Source: Rhizopus sp. PT2906
Taxonomy: Eukaryota > Mucoromycota > Mucoromycetes > Mucorales > Rhizopodaceae
Direction: 5' to 3'
Length of the DNA: 64,000 nucleotides
NCBI GenBank assembly: GCA_025529335.1
Contig: JAMYHX010000029.1
Location: forward strand, 107,759-171,758
Shown here: piece after piece, positions 45,271 to 55,965 of the stretch
Numbering within the stretch: the stretch's first letter is position 1
How the letters are laid out: each line of letters begins with the position of its first letter
Translations under genes and position numbers: made by a program
Notes under the pieces: generated by a model
The model's input: only the letters and a program-made list of their open reading frames with translations
Told to the model about the DNA's origin: nothing
The model's database searches: none

Positions 45271-45549
45271 AAAAAGCTCTTGTTAAATTTATTGGACTAC
45301 AGCTGTCTCAGGTGAGAGAGTATTCCCTCTGTACTTAAATCTGCTGTTATTTACCAGCATCGCCGGCACAAAAGCTGTGATTCTATTATCGTAATTTGTA
45401 ATACGTGCCAGTAACACTTGAACTTATTGAAAAGGCATGTAAGAACTGGGAACTTTTTTTATTCTTGTTAAACACTTTTGGATTACCAAGAAACAGAAGA
45501 CTTGTTCGGTAAGCCTTTTTCTTTTTTTTCTATTTTCACTCGATAAACA

Positions 45550-46872
45550 ATGGGTAACCGATTTTCCGCTTTACGGAAGACTAAGAGGATACGTAGTGTG
45601 AATACCACAGGTCAAGACGATATATCAAGCAAAACAATGAATACATACCAAGAAGGAGCACTTGTGACCGAAACTACTACTGCTGCAAACCCCATGGCTC
45701 TCGGCTTAAGTCGAGAGTTCCATAACGAGGAATCATCCACTTATTGGCTGCCAAAGGATGATGAAGAGCAAATGAGACTTACAGGAGTATAAGCAGATAG
45801 TATAGTACATACATGGTTTGTTAATCATTTTTCATAGCAACATTGTGCTATCAAGAATTTATATGGAGGGTAATGTCTTTGCTGTATGTGAACTAAAGTT
45901 ATTGACTCTTTTTTTTTCTATAGAAATGTGTTATCTAGTGTAAAAAATACTTTAGACTTTGAAAAGGGAATTACTATTCTTGACGTAGGATGCGGTTCTG
46001 GCGCATGGGTTATGGTAAGAGATAGCTTGAGCTGTATGAAAAAAGTCTGCTTATTACTCTTTTGCTGGGTAGGATATGATACACGAATATCCTAAATGCA
46101 CCTACCATGGCTGTGACATTTCTGATATAAGATACAAGAAAGTGAATGTAGAAAAGTTCATTTTTACCTATGGAAATGTGGTGAAAGGGCTCCCATATGA
46201 AGATAATTCCTTTGATTTTGTTCATATGAGACTCTTGATCCTTGCACTTCGCGAAGAAGAATGGCCAGCAGCCATTAGTGAATTGATACGAGTGACTAAA
46301 CCAGGAGGAATGATACAACTACTAGAAATGGATCTTAGACAACAAGTAATTGTTCATAAACTGATATTATGCATATGCACTATTAACCGTGAGTTATTTT
46401 CTAGCAAAAGGATGATCCCTCTGGTGCACTCTATAGAATTGGATCGGCCGGTAGGCTACAATGCTTAATACTCCAAGTCAGATAAATGAACAGTTTCTTT
46501 ATGTTAGTCAGAGATATCTGCATATCAAAAGGACAAAATCCTAGTATTGGAACTGAATTCGAAAAGATGCTCTCAAAGCACAGCAACATAAAGATTATAC
46601 AGTCCGATGATAGGTCCTGCGATATGAGTAAGTATTGGAGCAAGGCTAGAGGCTACATCAGCTAACCTAGTATAGGCACAGGCACGAATACAGCAAAATG
46701 GTTTATTTGGGACTCATTGCAAGTATTAAAGAGTATGCAACCTGTATTGACCATTAAGTTGGGGCTAAAAACCGACGAAGAATTTGATAGCTTCTCAGAG
46801 GAATTTGAGCATCATATAAAAACAAAAGAGAGCGTATGCTTTTACAATTCTATTGCTGTCCAAAAACTTTGA
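45550..46872 (+). CDS. SAM-dependent methyltransferase, copy B
   Basis: Paralogue of 733-2053 in opposite orientation, 43 kb away. Exon 1 begins MGNRFSALRKTKRIRS and ends with the same FHNEESSTYWLPKDDEEQMR box. Seven exons in total. Motif I is ITILDVGCGSGAWVM; GLPYEDNSFDFVHMR and VTKPGGMIQ follow. The last exons read RDICISKGQNPSIGTEFEK, then, via a gtaagt...tatag intron, TAKWFIWDSLQVLKSMQP and a stop at 46870-46872. Every intron position checked is the same as in copy A, and introns 1 and 2 share long identical stretches. About 320 residues. The N-terminal MGNRFS again suggests lipid modification (inference). Substrate unknown. Confidence 0.87.
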
Positions 46873-47232
46873 TTTGTATGAATGCATGTAATAACTATGC
46901 ACTAACTAGAATCATAATAAAGGCACAGTAGATTGATAATGATCATATTGATGACTATTCTTCTTAATACTATGTAATGAAAGGGCTCTTAGGGTAGCAT
47001 ATTCCTGAAAGCCTCAAGAAACGCCATAGTTCAATAGAGTAGACATGTTGTGTTTGTTGACGATGATATCATTTTGATTTTTATACAAAAAAAGTAGTTT
47101 TTAAACGAAAAAAAAAAAAGAAAAGAAAAAGGGGGCAATTATGGCAACAGCACGGTTACACTTTGGTGTGCTGATACGCCAAAGTTTCTGGAGTACGGCA
47201 TTTGGTCTGTCAGAGGATAATCTTTATCAATG
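46873..47232. other. intergenic
   Basis: 360 bp between the ends of two converging genes; A-rich tract near 47110. No gene seen. Confidence 0.4.
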
Positions 47233-48452
47233 CTAACGAATATTAGTGTTTCCCAGCTTATCACGAACTTCTTCTACAGCAGAGTCATTCTCACTATGTT
47301 CTTCTTCTCCATCTTCCTCTGATTCATACTCCTCACTATCTTCTTCTTCTTCAGAAGAGTCATCAAATGCGGTAAAAGCGGTGTCACGGTTATTATTCCT
47401 GATTAATAAATCATCATTGTCACTATCATCTAGCCCTTCCGTTTTTGAAGCTTCCTTCGATCGTTCATCTGCCTCTAATTGTGCAAGATACTCGTTTTGT
47501 ACAGCCACAACTTCTGTAGAGTCTTTACACTTGGCATACCGTGAAAGTAAACCACTAAAATAGAAAAAAAACTCTATTAGTTAATTGCTTCCTCAACAAA
47601 AAAGGCTCTTACCCGTTTACTTTTTTAAATGCATGGCCCCATTTAAACTTGGAGAGCAACTCTTCTCCGTGTTCGGGAAATCCAGTAATGTAGAATATTG
47701 CTGCCAGGGCCTCTGCACAATTCAGTTTCCAAGGCTTGCCATAATTAACAGGATTAGTAGCTACTAGATACGGTAAAAGACGATCTGTAGGTCCTCTAAT
47801 TTTTGTAAATGGCACCTCATCAATCCTTGCCCAAGAGCAATCGACAACGCCTGCTCCATACATTTCCACGATTTTTCTATCAGCTGGTGATACTGCTTTC
47901 TCACCAACAGGACTATTTGTTGAAAAAATGAGTTTGAACAAGAAGCATTGTGAAGAGCCCTGTTACCTAGCAACAATGCCTCGGAAACGCTGTCCTAACT
48001 TTAGCGTTGTCAACATACCGCATCTGGCAAGCTTGACACCAGAGCAACGTTTAGGATCACAATGCTTAAAATCCTATAGACAGATAGTTTAGTACTTGGA
48101 AGACCAAAAGAACAGGATAAAAACTTACCCACATGGCGACTGGCATAGGAATACTTGATTTATTATCTTCCTCTACTATAGACAATACAATTTAACTTGA
48201 GCACTATACATCTCTGTTTTATTTTCTTACACTGTCCATGTTCTTCCTCTCCAGGGGCAAAATAGCTTGCCTTTGCATAGCGATCAAACTTTGATCCTTT
48301 ACTGGAACTTTATATGACAGGATAAGTATTTGCTATGTTCAACAGCAATAGTGTCTAACCTTGTATGACGCTTTCCTGTCGCTTTTGAGCTACTTCCTTT
48401 GGCTCCTTTGCTGCTTCCACGTACATAGTCTTCCGAATTCTTCTTGCCCATT
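47233..48452 (-). CDS. TSR3: TSR3, 18S rRNA aminocarboxypropyltransferase
   Basis: Transfers the 3-amino-3-carboxypropyl group from SAM to the hypermodified pseudouridine of 18S rRNA (m1acp3Psi). Exons: MGKKNSEDYVRGSSKGAKG, KGSKFDRYAKASYFAPGEEE, then IPMPVAMWDFKHCDPKRCSG, VKLARCGMLTTLKLGQRFRG, PVGEKAVSPADRKIVEMYGA, GVVDCSWARIDEVPFTKIRG, LPYLVATNPVNYGKPWKLNC and EALAAIFYITGFPEHGEELL. DxxHCDPKxCSG, SPAD and DCSWAR are invariant family motifs. A long acidic Ser/Glu tail ends at 47233. About 300 residues. With UTP18 and BCD1 it is the third ribosome-biogenesis gene here. Confidence 0.95.
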
Positions 48453-48755
48453 TGTTATAAAGACAAAGCAAAAACAAAAAATCTTTCAAAAGATGACTGA
48501 GAGTTAAATTTGACATTTAGAAATACAAAGTCGCACACCCTCCTTAGCTCTGGAGGCGTATCAAAAATAAAATGGTTATTTGTGATAATGGTAAGAAGAA
48601 TAGCTTGAAACATACTTTTTACAGCTTAGATCAATGACTTGTGATTTGTAGTAAAAGTAAGAGAGGGAAGGGAGGTAAAGTTGCTTGAAGAACAGGACAC
48701 ACTTAAATCACCACCAAAATGGTGACATAAGCGATCCCATGGCCAATCAAAGTGG
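48453..48755. other. intergenic
   Basis: TSR3 upstream region of about 300 bp; purine-rich stretch (agagagggaaggg) near 48660. No gene seen. Confidence 0.35.
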
Positions 48756-49215
48756 TTATTCGGCGACGCCCTCACCATCAAAGGCTTCTCCTCTTGCTAA
48801 AGAGAGATGTCTTGACAAGATTTTGTGTCCTGATTCAATATAAGAGACCAAGATTGAACGAATATTGATTGCTGCATTGATATCCCTTTGCCAGACCTGT
48901 TATTATTCTCGTTAAGGCTATTTTCGCTTGTTTTATGGACAAGTACTTATAATATCTTGGCCATTATCAGCTGGACACAGTTTGCATTGTTTCAACTGGT
49001 AAATGGCAGGTGGAAAATCTATAGGCATAACTTAGCGACAATCAAACTTGGTTCCATATGTTATACGACTTACTGCCTGGCATTCTTTCTGGGCACTGTG
49101 ATGTTCTACAGATGACATTACGGTCATCGTCTAAATAGTGCTGTGCAGCATTTTTTTGTCCTTTTAGTCGTAATCTTCTTTTTCTTTTGGAACATAAAGA
49201 GACTCCATGTCAACA
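48756..49215 (-). pseudogene. decayed Fanzor/TnpB-like C-terminus
   Basis: Minus-strand 48896-48756 reads VWQRDINAAINIRSILVSY followed by a Ser/Arg-rich tail and a TAA. W-x-R-D-x-N-A-A-x-N-I is the RuvC-III signature of IS605-type TnpB and its eukaryotic relatives, the Fanzors, in which the Asp is catalytic. Upstream on the same strand, different frames give CRTSQCPERMPGSKSYNIW and a second QCKLCPADNGQ piece, which look like zinc-ribbon cysteine pairs that normally sit just before RuvC-III. Several stops and frame changes separate the pieces, so this is a dead fragment. Only the C-terminal portion can be seen; no guide-RNA end or terminal repeats were recognised. Confidence 0.5.
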
Positions 49216-49232
49216 ATCGTAATTTAATCACA

Positions 49233-49773
49233 TTAATTGCATACATGAATTAAGTTATCCCGATGGGGAATGCTTGTTGAAGCTTTATTGTGAGAGCGAA
49301 ATGCTCCATGCATAGCAAAATGTACGCTTCTTGCATTATATCCTTCTTGCAGTCGCTGAAGGATGGCTTCTTTAACATCTGCAGAGCCGAGTACATGATA
49401 GTGGTTACCATCCACTGTGATAACCACTTCCTCAGGGTTGCTGAAATAGCAAGTTGCTATCAAACGAGCCTTGCATCCGATCTCCTTACTTTTTTTTTTG
49501 CAAGATTCTTTGAATGGCCATAGCGTGTCGCTTGCTTCCAGCGCGATGGCATTCATACAGACTTCTTCAAAGATAGTCTGCATGTGGTCTACCTCTAACT
49601 CCATTTGGCCCTTGATCCGTGATGTTATTTCTAGTTGTATTCTTAATAATTCACTTAACACCATATTTAACAACATGGCTCTCAATAACTTTCTTGTACT
49701 GTGCGATATCCGTAACTTGAAGCTCAGGTACAGGACTGTAAGCAGCAATGTTAATTTCAATTGAAGAGTTCAT
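49233..49773 (-). pseudogene. MULE/FAR1-type transposon remnant
   Basis: Starting at 49773 a frame reads MNSSIEINIAAYSPVPELQV, continuing to KVIESHVVKYGVK and a stop. A second frame takes over with KGQMELEVDHMQTIFEEV, SCKKKSKEIGCKARLIATCY, EEVVITVDGNHYHVLGS and RLQEGYNARSV. The order of a C-rich segment, GCKAR, an E-V-x-I-x-x-x-x-H-x-H core and a region on resistance-like RSV helices resembles the N-terminal DNA-binding part of Mutator-like transposases (FAR1/WRKY-GCM1 fold). The frame break makes it non-functional as it stands. It lies head to head with CDC73, about 320 bp from its start. The family assignment is tentative. Confidence 0.45.
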
Positions 49774-50096
49774 TTTTAAAAAGATAGAAATAGAGAGAAT
49801 AGTAGAGCTATAAAATAAGAAGCAATGTTGTGTTTATTGTATTAATATTTGTTTTAAAAGAACAAGATGTCGGTGACTAACAACTTAGATTATTGAGAAG
49901 AAATGATATAGTTTTTAAAAAAAGGGACGCAAAGTTAAAAGAAAAGCTGCCACAAAAGCAGTTGGGTATTTACATGCGAAGAACAAAGCGACGTCATTGG
50001 TAAATATCGTGTATTCAATCACAACTTTTCTCTCCCGCACATCTTTTCTTTACGAAACAAATCTTTTTTTATCTGTTTGTATTGTTAAATAGAATC
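49774..50096. other. CDC73 upstream region
   Basis: About 320 bp of spacer with a pyrimidine-rich leader (ctttttttatctgtttg) before the CDC73 start. No box was recognised with confidence. Confidence 0.4.
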
Positions 50097-51635
50097 ATGT
50101 CCAAAGACACATTATCACTTCTTCGTGAATCAACCATTCATAATAAACCAGTTATATTATTGGATGCTTCTGGAAATGCTGTCTCCAACATTATAGATGC
50201 AAAGAGTATAAAATTTAGTAACGACTCAGTATTCCCTCGCGATACACCTACCAACTTTAAAAAGATTGCCACTTCTGCAGATAGCAGTACATATACTCTG
50301 GACACTCTGATCTTTCTTGTCCAAACAGCACAATTGGATAACTCTGCCTACTTTAAAGAATGTCAAGCACGACAAATTGAAAATGTAGCCATTGTTGATA
50401 GAAGAAAGATATTGGATTTCCTTACTGGAAAGGTCAGCCAGCTTCCTAATATAACACGGCCAAGTTCTCCAGGTATAGCAATCAAGGAAGAAAAGATGAT
50501 AAAGTTATTAACAGATTGAATTTAGAAAAAAGAGCTCGTGACGAAGGCTCCACGACAGAAACAAGCACGAAGAAAGCAAAGACAGCACCACTCAAATCAG
50601 AAGATTCAATTAAAGCTGTGAAACAAGTCATTAGTCGTGAACGTGAAATAGTGACTAGGTCATCTATTCTGAAAGGAAGCAAAAACTTTACACATGCCAT
50701 CAATTTAGCAAAGCAATTAGTCCTTGGAAAAGAAGTGTCAGCCAATGGACGTCCCAGCGCGACATCAAAGCCAGGAGGTAGTTGTCAAAGAAACAGGGCG
50801 ATACAAAGGTGCTTATTCTCTCTTTTTTGTTCCAAATAGCTTCACAACCTTCCTCAGTCAACCCAAGTAAAAATGGTACAAAATCGACAACAGGAGCTAC
50901 AACAGCAACTAAAAATCAGAAATTGTCAAGCAAAGACAAGATTCCTCTTATTATTGTACCAGCCGCGCCTACAGCAAAATTCACGCTTTACAATATTAAA
51001 CAGTTCCTGGAAGATCAAACGTAGGAAGGAGTTATATAAAGAAAAACCGATCTGACGAACCTCTATAGATATGTTGATCCTCAAGAGTTAAGAAATGAAG
51101 GATTAAAGAAACCAGATCGTGTTATCGTTGAACGCAAAAAACCAAACGGACAATCTGTACCATATCACGTAGTTGATTCAGTAGCACACTTTAAGCAAAA
51201 TGATTGGTATGTATGAAAAAACTATACATTTAACTTATAATTCATTGTATTTTACATCAAGGGACCGTGTATGTTGTGTGTTTGTCACAGGAAAAGTCTG
51301 GCAATTCAAAGGATGGAAATGGGAAAAGCCTGTAGATTTGTTTAGTAATGGTAAGTATAAAGATAACATAATGTGTCAATGTTAATCCTCTTCTCTACAT
51401 ATCCAGTCAAGGGCTTTTATCCCAAGTGGACATCTGAAACTATTCAATCACCAATATCAGAATGGGCAGTGTCTGAAATCAATGTAATGTTTCTTATTTT
51501 TTATATCAGACTAGTACTAAATATATAATATAGATACATAGAGAACGAAGATACATGGACAGAGCTGCCGTATCACAATTCTGGGATGCATTGGACAGCT
51601 ACAATGCAACACACAAATCATACCTCAATTTTTAA
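50097..51635 (+). CDS. CDC73: CDC73, Paf1 complex subunit (parafibromin)
   Basis: Part of the Paf1 complex on elongating RNA polymerase II. The start at 50097 gives MSKDTLSLLRESTIHNKPV; a TTG upstream in frame is not needed. N-terminal blocks: FPRDTPTNFKKIA, YTLDTLIFLVQTAQLDNSAY and VDRRKILDFLTGKV. Middle: KVIKSEREI-like segment QVISREREIVTRSSILKGSK and NFTHAINLAKQLVLGKE. The C-terminal Ras-like domain has IPLIIVPAAPTAKFTLYNIK, YVDPQELRNEGLKKPDRV, WDRVCCVFVTGKVWQFKGWK and GFYPKWTSETIQSPISEWAV, then RRYMDRAAVSQFWDALDSY. About 400 residues on seven or more exons. All landmarks of the family are present. Confidence 0.95.
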
Positions 51636-51867
51636 ATAAACACTAATTGTTCTCTTTTCTTCTTCTTTCTCTTTCTTTAACAAAGAGACTTGATGAGCTT
51701 TTATAAAATACTCCACAAAGAAGACTAAAACTGATCTTGTTTCTCTCTGCCGTACGGTATAAATCCTTACGAAGCTATAGTCCGAACCCTTTCAACAGAA
51801 CGACCTTCAATTGGAAATATAGCTGCGACGTTTGTTCACTTGGACTCTGTTAATGCTTTTGTGAAAT

Positions 51868-52032
51868 TCAACGCTGTTGATGTTTTTTCACTCGCCAGTT
51901 TTGATCCTTTTGGCCCCAAACACCCACTGTAGCCCTACCTTTGACAATATGAGTAGAGGGTCCATTAAAGAAACGACTAATTAAATCCACAACAACCATA
52001 TAGTCTGTGCCATCAAATCTATCAATGTCTCC
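51868..52032 (-). pseudogene. coding fragment of unknown family
   Basis: A stop-free minus-strand stretch reads GDIDRFDGTDYMVVVDLISR, then FFNGPSTHIVKGRATVGVWG and QKDQNWRVKKHQQR before a TGA. Composition is protein-like, and the downstream sequence continues in a similar vein with stops. No family recognised. It lies in a repeat-rich region and is probably the tail of a decayed mobile gene. Confidence 0.35.
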
Positions 52033-52430
52033 TGTTTTTTTTTGCAGTGATTATACTAGTCTATTGAAACATGAAATATCCTGAAAGTTATAACCAATCC
52101 GCAACGATAATGCGGAAATAAGAATATAAGCGCCTGCAGCTAGCCAATTTTTACAGGCACTTCATTTATGCGTCAAAAGTGAACAGATATAGAGAAAGCC
52201 TGATACTACGCAGAGTTACAGAAATATTGATATAAAGCCACAAGTCAAATAGACGAGAATATGTAGCGTAGCTCAAAAAAGAATGTCAAAAAAACTGTAC
52301 TGAAAAGACTCTTTTCTTTCGTCTTGAGCCAGCCATATGCATTTGAGAGTACGTCAAACGAATATGAAAGGAGTCATATTAAAGATTAAAAAATAAAAAA
52401 TCAAAGTGTGGGAGTAACAAAATGAAGTTT

Positions 52431-52622
52431 TTATTTAAGCAATAGTTGAATTTCAAAAGAGAGAAGGTTTTCTTTTGATAGCCAAGTCAAGAGAGCAAGT
52501 AGAGACTTTTTGTTTTGATAGCCAAGCAGAGAGATTTTTTCTTCTTTTTTCTTTCCATAAGTCCAAATGGCCACATTATCGCTAGCTTTCAAACCCAAAA
52601 TGACTAGACCCATAGACTGCAT
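52431..52622 (-). pseudogene. possible AMP-binding enzyme fragment
   Basis: The minus strand reads MQSMGLVILGLKASDNVAIW then TYGKK. The LGLKxxDxVAIW phrase resembles the start of AMP-forming synthetases (fatty acid-CoA ligase family). Nothing after it matches the rest of that family, and the following sequence is Leu/Lys-rich. An open stretch at 52669-52875 may belong to the same decayed gene. Weak evidence. Confidence 0.2.
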
Positions 52623-52964
52623 GCCAGAAGACTACACGGTGTAAACCCTCTATGAAAAAAAAAAGTATTCAAGTCTCAAATCTCAAAAAGTCAATCTCAA
52701 TACCATACCACGGTAAATTCAACGAATGAGGTGCTTCAACGTACAAAGTGTACACTTCTAAGCGCCTAGGACGAAGCATCTCAAAAGGGGTGATGACTGT
52801 GGAGACATCGGAATATTGAACCTTTGGAGCATCGCAGCCGCCGAGCTCAGCAGTAAGGGAGAGTTTACGGGTCATTCATCAGCTGTAGAGGCAGAGCCAT
52901 AATAATAGGAGCATCTCAGGGTGATCCGACGTAGATGGAAGTCAAAAGAAGAATCAAAGTCAAA

Positions 52965-53189
52965 ACAGCTTAACCCTCATGTATCAAAAAACCTTTTATC
53001 GAGCATGAAACGTAGGTAATTGAATTGCTGGCTTGCGCATGAAAAGGCAAATTTTTTATCCTCTATCTCTTGTTGCTATATCCTTGCCATTTCCTTTTCT
53101 ACTTCTGAAATGTAAGTTAACATTATCAGTTATTGTAATTTCAATATATTTAGTGATTAGATGTACATTTTATAGTAAAGCAATGATAC

Positions 53190-53223
<34 letters not shown>

Positions 53224-53545
53224 CGTGTGCATAAACCATTTCAAATGGCGCTCGAAGCAGGATGGGTTGCTAAGGTACGCGACATACTTTATATAGTTCC
53301 TTATTGTTATGGATACTCGTGTATCATGAATGAAAGATATTATCAAATATGTGATTGATTGAGTGATGAGAAAGGGGGTTTTATAACCATGAAAAAGTAT
53401 ATGAATACATGAATGCATGAAAAGAATAAAAATAAGCCTTATATGGAATAAAATAGTAGAGAGGAACAATGTGATGGCAGAACGGTTCACCACTGTAATA
53501 GTGAATGTTGTCATTTAGTTGATCAAGTGTAGCCTTTACTTTGTT
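52965..53545 (+). repeat. direct repeat, copy 1
   Basis: About 580 bp that matches 55345-55965 in the same orientation, roughly 75-80 percent alike by eye. Anchors include catgtatcaaaa, ttgttgctatatcctt, ttatagtaaagcaatg, tttcaaatggcgctcgaa, caggatgg-ttgctaagg and gttgtcatttagttgat. No protein is encoded. A further matching segment follows each copy (53641-53700 and 56615-56690). Confidence 0.7.
53194..53222 (+). repeat. 29-nt poly-A tract
   Basis: Uninterrupted run of 29 A inside repeat copy 1. It takes the place of the ggatcttctagg-type sequence in copy 2. Confidence 0.95.
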
Positions 53546-55344
53546 GACCCACTATAGTTAATACTGTCAAGGATACTTTATTTGTAAACACAGCAGTGCA
53601 TGCATTTGATATTTGTCTTATTCATAATCAAGTTTAAGGTTAGTTCATTTCATTAAAGGGAAAAAGTGTTCTAATCGAAAGCTCAATCTCATTTGTTTTA
53701 TTTTATCTTTTTAGTTGAAAACCTTTTTCTTTATTATCAGCAACATAGGTTTAAATACAACAAAGACAGGTTGCAGGTACATAATATTCATTAACCAACT
53801 TTTGGTGTATAGACGTATTCAGCTTGACTTGAGGCAGCTTGTATGATATAGATTACTTTTTGGCACAGACTTGTTTGTATTGGTCATAGTGATGATTTGA
53901 CCTTTAAGCTTCAGAAAGTGAGACATGTTATTGTTTTGAGATCAGAGTCAACTCCAAGCAGAGTCCATTATTCATCAATTTCGTGATTGTATTCATAAGG
54001 TTCCATTGTCTGTTTCTTTGACTGATCTACTCAAAAGCTACCTGTTAGCGTTTTACAATCACATTTATATTTTCAAGATCAAACTGTGCTTTAAGTCATA
54101 GGTTCATCCATTTGTTGTTATCCAAGAGTACTGTTGAGCTTTGGTTCCTTTGCTTGCAGTGTACTGGGACTAAGCTCTGGTCATGTAAACCCTTTAAGAG
54201 GATTAGATTCATCAGTTATATGGGAATTGATTAACAGCATACTAGAGTTGCGTAGACAATCCAGAAGACCATAATTGATCTGTACTAGTGAAAGTCCATG
54301 AACGCGTCCTCAGTGCATGTGTTTGGCCCTGTAGAAGACCCAATCGACCCCCTAAAGTGAATTCATGAACCGTACACGGGATTAGCGTAGATAATCAAAA
54401 AGTTCACTGACCAATGATAGATGAGCATTCATGAGCAACACGTTTGTTCAGTCATCGAGTGTATTTGAGTGTTTAAGTGTTTGATTATTTGGGCGTTTGA
54501 GTGTATTGATAAGCAGTAGCAAGCATTTTTTGAACATTAGCGAGTAGCAGAGGTTTCTTTAAGACTTCACCCTGTGAGCGGCCATTATGATAGAGTAAGA
54601 TGCATCAGGAACCATGAATAGAGCCAGCAAAAGTGAATTTTCTGAACGATGGCATTAGTTATATGTACTTTGAGATCAACCCAGACGCTGTTATGCCTTT
54701 TCAGCATAAAGAATAATAGAATAATAAAAGTATAAGAGAGTTTTTAAAAGAGATAAAGATGAAGAAAAAAAGACAAGAATGATGATCTCTTTTATAGTTT
54801 TTTGTTTACGTGAATCATGTTGTTTATGCTGAGAAAAAATGACTCATTCCTTCTTTCTCCAATAATGTATGAATAAATAAATAGCTCATTCTCTATCTTA
54901 TCAAAATTAGAGCATACCCGAACGTTCTTCCTTTTTTTAGTTTAGATTTTCACATCTCCTTTTTTTTTCTGATGCCGCTTGTTTACATAAAGTTAACCTC
55001 TCACACACACATAATTTTTTTTATTATGATTGCTTCACTTCTCTCATTTTCAATACGCATTTTTGTATTTTTCTAGTCGCCTTCTCTAAGAATGAATAAA
55101 AAAAAAAAATGTAAGGTGTGAAATAAATGTACAAGGGGAAAGGTTGAGAAGGGGACAGCATCCTTTAAAAATGCAGCTGATAGTAAACAAAAAATAAGGT
55201 TTTCTCAAAGAACACTAGGCTGCCGATTTTGTAGAACGCACGCAATTGATTCCACTACAATTGTTATTTGTCAAATCAAAGGAAGTCAATCATGATTGAT
55301 TTGTCTGGTTAGCCACTCTGGTTTGTCTCATAAAAGAACCAAAA
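53546..55344. other. spacer between direct repeats
   Basis: About 1.8 kb with no open gene on either strand. If the flanking repeats are LTRs, this would be the internal region of a non-autonomous element; no primer-binding site or polypurine tract was recognised with confidence. Confidence 0.4.
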
Positions 55345-55965
55345 CCAAACTGCCCTAACCTCCATGTATCAAAACCTGTTTATCAAGCATGAAACGCAGA
55401 TGATTGAGTTGTTGGCTTAGGAAAACATAAGAATGTGTAATGTTTATATTTTTTTTAATGCACATGAAAAAAAAAAAAGATAAAATGTTTATCCTCTATT
55501 TCCTGTTGCTATATCCTTATCTTTTTCCCTTCTACTTGTGAAATGTAGACTATCATTAGCGATGATTGTGATTGTGATAGATTTAATGACTATACGTTCA
55601 TTTTTATAGTAAAGCAATGGATCTTCTAGGTCTGCATAAACTATTTCAAATGGCGCTCGAAACAGGATGGATTGCTAAGGTACACAACATACTTTATATA
55701 GTCTCCTTATTGTCATAGATACTCGTGTATGTTCATTGAGAGTTATTATCAAATATATTATTTATTGGGTGATGAGAAAGGATTTTTTATAATCACGAAA
55801 AAGAGTATGAATGCGTGAATGTCAAGAGGATAAAAAATAAGCCTTATATGGAGATAAAGTAGTAGAAGAATAACTCAATAAGCCTTAGAGAGGAACAATA
55901 TGATGTCAGAGCAGTTTATCACTTTAGTAACAAATGTTGTCATTTAGTTGATAAAGTGTAGCATC
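55345..55965 (+). repeat. direct repeat, copy 2
   Basis: Second copy of 52965-53545. It has an extra segment near 55420-55490 (aaaacataagaatgtg and an A-run) and lacks the 29-A tract. Confidence 0.7.

Noticed and set aside
47141..47236. Short plus-strand peptide MATARLHFGVLIRQ
   Set aside because: Only about 31 codons, overlaps the TSR3 3' end, no family or promoter support.
53033..53296. Open frame through the 29-A tract
   Set aside because: Lies in a non-coding direct repeat; the copy at 55 kb does not keep the frame.
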